NCBI GenBank assembly: GCA_043718505.1
Contig: JAYSVN010000006.1
Location: 1 to 7,821, forward strand
Reading direction: 5' to 3'
Source of the DNA: JAGOSA01 sp043718505
Lineage (GTDB): Bacteria; Patescibacteriota; Minisyncoccia; Phycocordibacterales; UBA9973
Length of the DNA: 7,821 nt
Both the position numbers and the translations under genes were made by a program. Of this stretch, positions 1 through 4,881 are shown piece after piece; position 1 is the first letter of the stretch; every line of letters begins with the position of its first letter. Below the pieces are notes generated by a model. That model saw only the letters and a program-made list of their open reading frames with translations, made no database searches and had not been told where the DNA came from.

Positions 1-65
1 GGCTCAAAGTGGGCGACTGCTTTAGCGTCGAGGGGCAACCGTGAAAAGTGCCAAACCGTTTTTAC

Positions 66-110
66 ATAGGCATTGAAGTGCCTATAGGTCCTATTGCCGT
101 GAGAGTAGGA
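66..110 (+). repeat. double-hairpin module, copy 1
   Basis: Hairpin A (66-85) has 7 perfect pairs around the loop TTGAAG, which can also be read as a T.G-closed TGAA tetraloop. Three bases later, hairpin B (89-110) has 7 pairs with one G.U around the 8-nt loop GCCGTGAG. The same two hairpins, in the same order and with matching loops but different stem sequences, are found at 340-383. Conserved loops on diverged stems are what a conserved RNA structure produces. Confidence 0.7.
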
Positions 111-220
111 ATATCGGAGCTTTACCGTTCTTTTTCTTTGTTTATATATAATAAAGAAGGCTCAATCTCTAAAATATTCACGGAAGCCCCTCTTAGAGAA
201 ACAACTACATAGTAAAATAC

Positions 221-246
221 ATGACCGGCAATGCTGGTCATTTTTT
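221..246 (+). terminator. intrinsic terminator of RNA copy 1
   Basis: ATGACCGGC (221-229) and GCTGGTCAT (233-241) form a 9-bp stem with one G.T pair and an AAT loop, running directly into a T tract (241-246). This is a textbook rho-independent terminator for plus-strand transcription. It closes the first RNA and separates it from the second. Confidence 0.85.
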
Positions 247-251
247 ATTAA

Positions 252-300
252 GTTGGTAAACTACACCTAAGTCTCAAGGGTTCGATTCCCTCGGCGAGTC
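252..300 (+). other. tRNA 3'-half-like segment (T-arm motif)
   Basis: AGGGTTCGATTCCCT (277-291) is a tRNA T-arm-like hairpin: a four-pair stem around the canonical seven-base loop TTCGATT, with a fifth stem pair lost (A276/C292). A D-loop-like TTGGTA lies 20 bases upstream (253-258). There is no complete tRNA. Bases after the T-arm (293-299, GGCGAGT) would need a 5' partner such as ACTCGCC, which is absent; there is no proper anticodon arm and no CCA. It could be a degraded tRNA, the tRNA-end half of an old integration site, or a tRNA-mimicking 5' part of the second structured RNA. The corresponding part of copy 1 (about 3-30) is only weakly similar (CTCAA near the start, GCGAG/TCGAG near the end). 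Confidence 0.3.
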
Positions 301-339
301 AGTGGATTTTAGTACATCCGAAGTGCATACGTGCATCCT

Positions 340-383
340 GCGGTATTGAAGTACCGCTTGCGTTTATCACCGTAAAGATAAAC
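340..383 (+). repeat. double-hairpin module, copy 2
   Basis: Hairpin A (340-357) has 6 perfect pairs and the same TTGAAG loop as copy 1. Just below the loop the stem reads GGTA/TACC where copy 1 reads GGCA/TGCC, a C-G to T-A compensatory change. Four bases later hairpin B (362-383) has 7 perfect pairs and the loop ACCGTAAA, against GCCGTGAG in copy 1. Hairpin B stem sequences are unrelated (GTTTATC versus TCCTATT) while the loop is conserved. Confidence 0.7.
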
Positions 384-506
384 ATCCACAAGAGCAATCT
401 TTTTTCCCTTGTTCATTTTTGATCAACGAAATCCCAGATTGCGAGCAATCCTGCAAAGTTAAAATACTTCCACTGACTATTGCTGCATGTTCTTAACTCA
501 ATATAA

Positions 507-531
507 AAAAGCCGCACATAATGCGGCTTTT
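507..531. terminator. bidirectional intrinsic terminator
   Basis: AAAAGCCGCA (507-516) and TGCGGCTTTT (522-531) form a perfect 10-bp stem with a CATAA loop. The A tract on the left and T tract on the right make it work in both directions. On the plus strand it ends RNA copy 2. On the minus strand it lies 5 bases past the stop codon of the small gene at 537-674. Confidence 0.9.
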
Positions 532-536
532 ACATT

Positions 537-674
537 TTACTCTTCCTTCATTTTTTTCTCCTTTTCTTTCTTTCTCTTGCAGTGATGATGGTATCCCTGT
601 ATTCTCTCGTCTATGTTGAATAGTTTGTGATCACAAATACTACAGAATTTTTTATAAGTCATTTTCTTACCCAT
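537..674 (-). CDS. small Cys/His-rich zinc-finger-like protein (45 aa)
   Basis: I do not recognise a family. The product has 45 residues. A CxxC pair (C11, C14) in a KKFCSICDHK context is followed by GYHHHC (H29-H31, C32), a spacing compatible with one zinc site, and then a very basic/acidic tail rich in K and E. It could be a nucleic-acid-binding or ribosome-associated mini-protein, but that is inference. Support for a real gene is good: a minus-strand promoter (TTGACG, 16-nt spacer, TATTAT) lies just upstream, the stop is TAA, and a strong terminator begins 5 bases after the stop. There is no Shine-Dalgarno sequence. A second ATG at codon 5 is an alternative start. The gene is transcribed away from gatC. 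Confidence 0.65.
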   Translation of the reverse strand: MGKKMTYKKFCSICDHKLFNIDERIQGYHHHCKRKKEKEKKMKEE

Positions 675-691
675 TGCTAAGTATTTTTGAA

Positions 692-697
692 TATAAT
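692..697 (+). promoter_or_regulatory. putative -10 box upstream of gatC
   Basis: A perfect TATAAT lies 60 bp before the preferred gatC start. No good -35 is present at the right distance; TTACCC at 668-673, with an 18-nt spacer, is weak. It overlaps the minus-strand -10 (698-693), so the two divergent promoters would compete for polymerase. Confidence 0.4.
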
Positions 698-720
698 ACC
701 TTTAAAAAAAAATACGTCAA
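693..720 (-). promoter_or_regulatory. promoter of the small zinc-finger-like gene
   Basis: Read on the minus strand: TTGACG (720-715, five of six bases of the consensus -35), a 16-nt T-rich spacer and TATTAT (698-693, five of six of the consensus -10). Transcription would begin near 686, about a dozen bases before the ATG at 674. Confidence 0.6.
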
Positions 721-744
721 ATAGCTCATTATGGCCATATTTTG

Positions 745-750
745 TATACT
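745..750 (+). promoter_or_regulatory. putative start-proximal -10 box for gatC
   Basis: TATACT ends 7 bases before the ATG at 758, which would place the transcription start at or next to that codon (a leaderless message). It lies inside the possible upstream extension that begins at ATG 731, and so favours 758 as the real start. There is no clear -35. Confidence 0.35.
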
Positions 751-757
751 CAATCGT

Positions 758-1048
758 ATGGAAATCCGCGATATCGAAAAATTAGCCAAGCTTGCCCGAA
801 TTGAATTGACTGATGAAGAAAAGCAGACTTTTGCCAAAGACCTGGAAAACATCCTCAAATACGTAGACCAAATCAGGGAAGTGACGACTGGCTCTAATCC
901 GCAAGCTGGCGGAGGTGAAATTGGCGATGTTTATAATGTCTTGCGAGAAGATACTGATCCGCATGAAAGCGGTCAATTTACCGAAAAAATTCTGGCTGAA
1001 GTACCGTCGACTCAGGATGGCTTTGTAAAAGTGAAAAAGATTTTATAA
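758..1048 (+). CDS. gatC: Asp-tRNA(Asn)/Glu-tRNA(Gln) amidotransferase subunit C
   Basis: GatC is the small scaffold subunit that wraps around GatA in the GatCAB complex. The complex converts mischarged Glu-tRNA(Gln), and in many bacteria Asp-tRNA(Asn), to the correct amide forms in the cytoplasm. The 96-residue product has the family pattern: an N-terminal helix with KLAKLARIELTDEEK, then a helix ending ILKYVDQI, the NVLREDT segment and the C-terminal FVKVKKIL. An in-frame ATG at 731 would add nine residues (MAIFCILNR) not typical of GatC, and the TATACT box at 745-750 sits inside that extension, so 758 is preferred. gatA follows after 38 bp on the same strand, presumably in one operon. gatB is not in the window. 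Confidence 0.93.
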   Translation: MEIRDIEKLAKLARIELTDEEKQTFAKDLENILKYVDQIREVTTGSNPQAGGGEIGDVYNVLREDTDPHESGQFTEKILAEVPSTQDGFVKVKKIL

Positions 1049-1086
1049 AAAATTGCGGAAAAATTCAGCAAAATGTATTTAGAAAC

Positions 1087-2550
1087 ATGATCGACACCAA
1101 AACTCTCACAATTAAAGAAGCCCATGACTTTCTCACTGGAAATGTTTTTACCGCAGCTGACCTATGCGCCGCCTGCGTCGCTGTGATCGATGCTGAAAAT
1201 AAAGAGCTCAATGCTGTCCTCGAAGTTTTTGCCGACTGGAGAGAGCAGGCAGCAGAAGCTGACGCAATGCTGAAGGCCGGAAAGGGAACAATGCTTACCG
1301 GTATTCCAATTATTCTCAAAGATAATATTTTATTCGAAGGACATCACGTGTCGGCCGGTTCAAAAATTCTTGAGCCGTATCGAGCGACGTATTCATGTCT
1401 CGCGGTCAAAAATCTCTGTGCGCAGGGAGCAATTATTCTCGGTCGTGCCAACATGGATGAATTTGCTATGGGTTCTTCGACCGAAAACTCCGCTTTCGGT
1501 GTGACCAAAAATCCGCATGACAAAATGCGTGTTGCCGGAGGTTCTTCAGGTGGTTCTGCTGCAGCTATTGCGAGCGGCATGTGCCTGGCTGCTCTTGGTT
1601 CTGATACGGGCGGCTCAGTTCGCCAGCCAGCCGGTTTCTGTGGTGTTGTCGGCATGAAGCCAAGCTATGACTATGCAACTCGCCACGGTGTGATTGCCAT
1701 GGGTAATTCGCTTGACCAGGTTGGTCCGCTTGCCAAAACCGCTGCCGATGTTGCACTTGTCTGCGAAGCTATCTCTGCATATGATCCGAATGATTCAACT
1801 TCTGTGCCGGAAGAGTTACGCAAAAAATACGAAGCTGAAAATCTACCAGCGAGTCTGGGCGGCAGTGGTATCGGCGGGACAGCTGTAAAAACAATCGGCG
1901 TGCCATGGAGCGAAGTTGAGCGAGAGGGAATTGATCCCGAAGTGCTCACCAACTTTAAAAATTCGATAGAGAAATTAAAAAATGTCGGTTACTCAATCCA
2001 AGATATTTCTCTGCCGACAATGAAATATTCTCTGGCCGCTTACTACATAATCATGCCGGCTGAAGTTTCCACAAACCTTTCCCGTCTCGATGGTATTCGC
2101 TATGGTCTTTCTGTCCCGGCCGACAGTCTCTACGATGTCTACGCCAAAACTCGGGCCCAGGGCTTTGGTCCGGAAACTCGCCGTCGTATTATGCTCGGCA
2201 CCTATGTTCTGTCGCACGGCTACTACGATGCCTACTATCGCAAAGCTTTGCTCGTGCGTGATGCTATCAAAAAAGAATTTAATGACATGTTCAAAACCGT
2301 TGATGTGATTGCGACACCAACCAGTCCGACGCCGGCATTTAAAATAGGGGAGAAATCACAGGATCCGCTCGCCATGTATTTGTCCGACATTTTCACTGTT
2401 CCGGCAAACATTACCGGCAACCCGGCAATTTCAATTCCAAATGGCAAACATTCATCCGGCTTGCCGCTTGATATTCACTTTGCTTTTGCTTACGGAGCGG
2501 ATAAAAAACTTTTTGAGTTTGCGGAAGCCTTCGAACAGGTTCGTGGCTAA
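1087..2550 (+). CDS. gatA: Asp-tRNA(Asn)/Glu-tRNA(Gln) amidotransferase subunit A
   Basis: GatA is the glutaminase subunit of GatCAB. It releases ammonia from glutamine, which is channelled to GatB to amidate the aminoacyl-tRNA. The 487 residues are normal for the family. The amidase-signature Ser-cisSer-Lys triad is visible: K78 in ILKDN, S153 in GGSSGGS, and nucleophile S177 in GSDTGGSVRQPA. The GatA-typical segment YYIIMPAEVSTNLSRLDG (319-336) and the C-terminal VPANITGNPAISIP (438-451) are also present. A small Gly/Ser-rich stretch (about 251-268) may be a minor insertion. There is no Shine-Dalgarno before the ATG. The stop is TAA. GatB must be encoded elsewhere. The next gene appears to have its own promoter. 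Confidence 0.97.
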   Translation: MIDTKTLTIKEAHDFLTGNVFTAADLCAACVAVIDAENKELNAVLEVFADWREQAAEADAMLKAGKGTMLTGIPIILKDNILFEGHHVSAGSKILEPYRATYSCLAVKNLCAQGAIILGRANMDEFAMGSSTENSAFGVTKNPHDKMRVAGGSSGGSAAAIASGMCLAALGSDTGGSVRQPAGFCGVVGMKPSYDYATRHGVIAMGNSLDQVGPLAKTAADVALVCEAISAYDPNDSTSVPEELRKKYEAENLPASLGGSGIGGTAVKTIGVPWSEVEREGIDPEVLTNFKNSIEKLKNVGYSIQDISLPTMKYSLAAYYIIMPAEVSTNLSRLDGIRYGLSVPADSLYDVYAKTRAQGFGPETRRRIMLGTYVLSHGYYDAYYRKALLVRDAIKKEFNDMFKTVDVIATPTSPTPAFKIGEKSQDPLAMYLSDIFTVPANITGNPAISIPNGKHSSGLPLDIHFAFAYGADKKLFEFAEAFEQVRG

Positions 2551-2583
2551 TCTCGACTAGTTGCGTAATGCGTATACATCGCG

Positions 2584-2592
2584 TGTTATAAT
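2584..2592 (+). promoter_or_regulatory. extended -10 promoter of the 183-aa gene
   Basis: TGTTATAAT is a perfect extended -10 (TGn followed by TATAAT). It ends only 6 bases before the GTG at 2599, so the transcript would begin at the start codon itself. TTGCGT (2561-2566) is a possible but poorly spaced -35 (20 nt); an extended -10 does not require one. Confidence 0.6.
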
Positions 2593-2598
2593 AGCGTC

Positions 2599-3150
2599 GT
2601 GCAGTCAATTAATATCGACTATCTATTCGGTAAAATATACGATTTTGGTCTCTGGGTATACCATACGCTCTTTGGTATATCCATAGGCCGAGGCCTGGCA
2701 ATTATTGCCGGTATTTTAGTTGTGGCTTTTCTCTTCGTCATTTTCTACTCCTCCATTCGTATGAAGGAAATTGACCACGAAGAGAAAAAGAAAAAAGAAG
2801 AAAAAATGATGGCGGCCATACCAGTCGCTGCTCCGAAACATGATAAATGGATATTAATTAAAGCCCATATGATGACTCAAAATCAGGCTGAATGGCGTCT
2901 GGCTATTATCGAAGCCGATATTCTTTTGGATGAGCTGACTTTTAAACTTGGTTTGCCAGGTGATACGATGGCAGACAGATTAAAAAGTGTAGCGCCGGCT
3001 GATTTCAATACTATTCAGGCTGCATGGGAGGCGCATAAAGTCCGCAATCGTATTTCGCACGATGGTTCTGATTTTGAATTAACACATGCTGAAGCCAATC
3101 GCGTTATTCGCATGTATGAGGATGTGTTTAATGAGTTTAATTTTATTTAA
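2599..3150 (+). CDS. membrane-anchored protein with RNxxxH (HEPN-like) motif
   Basis: I cannot name this gene; proteins of this look recur in CPR genomes in my recollection. The 183 residues comprise a short N-terminal region, one strong membrane segment (about 32-53), a charged linker (about 54-70, KKKKEEK) and a soluble helical domain (about 80-183). In that domain AEWRLAIIEADILLDEL (97-113) is a predicted helix, and EAHKVRNRISHDGSDFELT (144-162) contains R149-N-R-I-S-H154. This fits the Rx4-6H pattern, with a polar residue after Arg, seen in HEPN-fold proteins, many of which are RNases. HEPN membership is inference from one motif and the helical context. The GTG start is chosen because TGTTATAAT ends 6 bases upstream and the membrane segment follows at the expected place. 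The gene sits between gatA and prfB on the same strand. Confidence 0.85.
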   Translation: MQSINIDYLFGKIYDFGLWVYHTLFGISIGRGLAIIAGILVVAFLFVIFYSSIRMKEIDHEEKKKKEEKMMAAIPVAAPKHDKWILIKAHMMTQNQAEWRLAIIEADILLDELTFKLGLPGDTMADRLKSVAPADFNTIQAAWEAHKVRNRISHDGSDFELTHAEANRVIRMYEDVFNEFNFI

Positions 3151-3198
3151 GAAATATCTAAAATCGTTTTCAATTAATTTATTTTCGTAATTCCTGAT

Positions 3199-4110
3199 AT
3201 GTCAGCAGACCGTAAACAAAAAATAGAAGAAGAGATTGCTGCTATTGAAATAGAAATGGCCGGCGCTGATTTTTGGACTGACAAAAATAAAGCTCAGGCC
3301 ACAATTGCCGAATATCAAAAACTCAAAGACGCTCTTTCGGGCGTAGGGAAGTACGATGCCGGTGATGCTGTTATTACTATTTTCTCCGGTGCCGGTGGTG
3401 ATGATGCCGAAGATTTTTCAGGCATGCTTTTCAACATGTACCATAAATTCGCCGAGCGTCGCGGTTTCCAGGTTTTTCTCATCCATGAGCATAAAAATGA
3501 TCATGGCGGCTTTCGGAATGTAACATTTGAACTCAAGGGAAAATCACAAATTGGCGGCGCCACGCTTGGCGCCTATGGTATACTAAAGAACGAATCGGGC
3601 GTACATCGTCTGGTTCGAATTTCTCCCTTTAATTCCAAAAAACTTCGCCATACATCTTTTTCTTTGGTAGAAGTTATTCCGAAATTTGAGAAAAGCGATT
3701 CTGGTATTGAAATTCCCGAAAGCGAGCTTTCAATTGAATTCGCGCGTTCATCCGGCCCAGGCGGACAGAACGTTAATAAACGCGAAACGGCTGTCCGAAT
3801 TGTTCACACACCGACCGGACTTGCCGTCCATGCTGACAATGAACGAAGCCAGGAAGCCAATCGCGACCGGGCCATGGCGCTTCTCAAAGGCAAAATCTAC
3901 CGTCTACGCGAAGAAGAACAGAAAGCCGAAAAAGAGAGAATGTATATTTCTAAATCGACTGACATTGAATGGGGGAATCAAATCAGAAGTTATGTGCTCC
4001 ACCCATATAAAATGGTGAAGGATCACAGAACTGATGTAGAAACTTCCCAGGTTGATGATGTTCTCTCAGGTGACATAGATTTGTTTATCGAAGCCGAAAA
4101 AGATTTGTAA
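3199..4110 (+). CDS. prfB: peptide chain release factor 2 with shortened N-terminal domain
   Basis: RF2 reads UAA and UGA in the ribosomal A site and triggers peptide release. The 303-residue protein has the stop-recognition tripeptide SPF at 142-144 (ISPFNSKKLRHTSF) and the catalytic GGQ at 188-190 (SSGPGGQNVNK). The C-terminal IEWGNQIRSYVLHPY is also RF2-like. SPF rather than PxT marks it as RF2, not RF1. The N-terminal region is short: the FW motif (25-26) is followed about 25 residues later by KYDAGDAVITIFSGAGG, where typical RF2 has a longer helical domain 1 (E. coli RF2 is 365 residues). The upstream in-frame TAA at 3175 leaves no longer start, and no RF2-type UGA frameshift site is visible. 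ftsE-ftsX follow, a conserved arrangement. PrfH and ArfB are unlikely because SPF and the long C-terminus are present. Confidence 0.93.
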   Translation: MSADRKQKIEEEIAAIEIEMAGADFWTDKNKAQATIAEYQKLKDALSGVGKYDAGDAVITIFSGAGGDDAEDFSGMLFNMYHKFAERRGFQVFLIHEHKNDHGGFRNVTFELKGKSQIGGATLGAYGILKNESGVHRLVRISPFNSKKLRHTSFSLVEVIPKFEKSDSGIEIPESELSIEFARSSGPGGQNVNKRETAVRIVHTPTGLAVHADNERSQEANRDRAMALLKGKIYRLREEEQKAEKERMYISKSTDIEWGNQIRSYVLHPYKMVKDHRTDVETSQVDDVLSGDIDLFIEAEKDL

Positions 4111-4137
4111 AAATTTTCACCCACTTTTTATTTTTAT

Positions 4138-4818
4138 ATGATTTACTTCAACAACGTTTCAAAAATATATCCAAAGGAATCGCCTGCGCTTGAGGATGTT
4201 AATCTCACGATCTCAGCCGGCGAATTTGTGTCTTTGGTCGGTCACTCCGGTGCCGGCAAGACAACTATGATCAAACTTATTTTGGCCGAAGAACATCCGA
4301 CCAAGGGTAATGTCTTTTTTGAATCAACAGACATCCATACGCTTTCTGCCAGAGAGCTGACCAAACTTCGCCGTCGTATTGGTGTGGTTTTTCAGGATTT
4401 TAAATTACTCTCAAATAAAACTGCATATGAAAATATTGCTTTTGCTATGGAAGCATCAGGTAAGACTGATGAAGAAATAAAAAGTGATGTGCCTCACGTA
4501 CTTGACCTCGTTGACCTTGGTGACAAAATTTTTAACTTCCCGCACCAGCTTTCAGGCGGGGAGCGACAGCGTCTGGCTATTGCCCGTGCCATTATCAATC
4601 AACCTGAGCTCATTATTGCTGACGAACCGACCGGGAACCTTGATCCGATCAATACATATGAAGTTGTTCAGATTTTGAAAAAGATTAATGACCTCGGCAC
4701 AACGATCATTCTGACCACTCACAATCGCGGTGTCATCGAGTCTGTCGGTAAACGCGTTGTTTCCCTTGATAAAGGCAGGGTAGTCAGAGATGACAAAGAC
4801 GGTAAATATGTTATTTAA
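4138..4818 (+). CDS. ftsE: cell division ATP-binding protein FtsE
   Basis: FtsE is the cytoplasmic ATPase of the FtsEX complex, which works at the septum and drives FtsX to activate peptidoglycan hydrolases or their partners. The 226 residues are a normal length. The ABC motifs are complete: Walker A GHSGAGKTT (35-43), Q-loop Q86 in VVFQDF, signature LSGGERQ (138-144), Walker B LIIADEP (158-164) and switch His H195. The opening MIYFNNVSKIYP and the GNLDP after Walker B are typical of FtsE. It lies 27 bp after prfB and 63 bp before ftsX. A weak terminator-like hairpin and a separate promoter lie in that second gap, so the two subunits may not be made only from one message. Confidence 0.96.
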   Translation: MIYFNNVSKIYPKESPALEDVNLTISAGEFVSLVGHSGAGKTTMIKLILAEEHPTKGNVFFESTDIHTLSARELTKLRRRIGVVFQDFKLLSNKTAYENIAFAMEASGKTDEEIKSDVPHVLDLVDLGDKIFNFPHQLSGGERQRLAIARAIINQPELIIADEPTGNLDPINTYEVVQILKKINDLGTTIILTTHNRGVIESVGKRVVSLDKGRVVRDDKDGKYVI

Positions 4819-4820
4819 GC

Positions 4821-4843
4821 GATTTTTTTCGGAAATCTTTTTT
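4821..4843 (+). terminator. weak terminator or attenuator between ftsE and ftsX
   Basis: GATTT (4821-4825) pairs with AAATC (4833-4837), possibly extended by two T.G pairs with a TTC loop, and a run of six T follows (4838-4843). The stem is A/T-rich and weak, so at most partial termination is expected. It begins two bases after the ftsE stop and precedes an extended -10 for ftsX. Confidence 0.3.
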
Positions 4844-4862
4844 AGAATTATTTAACAATAAT

Positions 4863-4871
4863 TGGTATAAT
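4863..4871 (+). promoter_or_regulatory. extended -10 promoter of ftsX
   Basis: TGGTATAAT is a perfect extended -10. It ends 10 bases before the ftsX ATG (4882), so the 5' leader would be only a few bases long. A possible -35 (TTTAGA, 4841-4846, 19-nt spacer) is poor. Confidence 0.55.
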
Positions 4872-4881
4872 ACAAATCATT

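Larger units (their letters stand above)
1..246 (+). ncRNA. structured RNA, copy 1 of a tandem pair (5' end outside window)
   Basis: I do not recognise the family. The fold is visible directly. GAGGGGC (30-36) pairs with GCCCCTC (186-192) and, across a 2x2 A-rich internal loop, CCGTGAA (39-45) pairs with TTCACGG (177-183), giving a 14-bp long-range helix. Inside it are a perfect 7-bp hairpin (66-72/79-85, loop TTGAAG), a 7-bp hairpin with one G.U (89-95/104-110, loop GCCGTGAG) and a third stem with GAGC/GCTC at its base (117-120/160-163) and an A/T-rich upper part (134-142/150-158). A small hairpin lies at 14-30 (CGAC, bulged T, GC, loop TTTA). An intrinsic terminator follows at 221-246. The strand is set by that terminator. 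The same order of elements recurs at 297-478. The 5' end and promoter lie outside the window or are not recognisable. I found no tmRNA, RNase P, SRP or 6S hallmarks. Existence of a structured RNA is likely; its role is unknown. Confidence 0.7.
297..531 (+). ncRNA. structured RNA, copy 2 of a tandem pair
   Basis: A closing helix joins AGTCAGTGGA (297-306) to TCCACTGACT (469-478), 10 pairs. After a 4-nt bulge (465-468) it continues as TTTTA/TAAAA (307-311/460-464). Inside are a small TGCA/TGCA hairpin (324-335), hairpin A (340-357, loop TTGAAG), hairpin B (362-383, loop ACCGTAAA) and a long third hairpin whose base is GCAATCT/AGATTGC (394-400/436-442). A strong terminator follows at 507-531. 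Order, loops and the TAAAATA-type approach to the 3' closing strand match the RNA at 1-246, so the two are probably paralogues. The 5' end is uncertain; the transcript may start anywhere between about 225 and 297, and I see no convincing promoter. The family is unrecognised. A 35-codon ORF on the other strand (309-416) is not taken as a gene because the structure explains the region better. Confidence 0.7.

Noticed and set aside
45..212. Open plus-strand frame of 55 codons before TAG, preceded by in-frame TGA, suggesting a protein 3' end with recoded UGA.
   Set aside because: The same bases form a 14-bp long-range helix and nested hairpins shared with 297-478, and an RF2 with SPF in the window implies UGA is a stop.
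309..416. Minus-strand 35-codon ORF beginning MNKGKKIALVDVYLY.
   Set aside because: It lies entirely within structured RNA copy 2, has no promoter or RBS, and its hairpins match those of copy 1, which has no such ORF.
297..478. Retron msr-msd element, because of the closing inverted repeats.
   Set aside because: No reverse transcriptase gene in the window and no clear priming-G arrangement; two copies with separate terminators are not retron-like.
1..531. tmRNA, RNase P RNA, 6S RNA or SRP RNA as the identity of the structured RNAs.
   Set aside because: No GGGG...CCA tRNA ends or tag ORF ending in ALAA-stop, no GAGGAAAGUC core, no SRP tetraloop domain; the 6S-like long hairpin shape is broken by multiple branches.
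731..757. Upstream ATG at 731 as the gatC start.
   Set aside because: The added residues do not resemble GatC and contain a likely -10 box; the family-typical N-terminus starts at 758.
3199..4110. Assignment as PrfH or an ArfB-like rescue factor because of the short N-terminus and GPGGQ.
   Set aside because: The stop-reading SPF tripeptide and the full RF2-type C-terminus are present, and ftsE-ftsX follow as expected for prfB.
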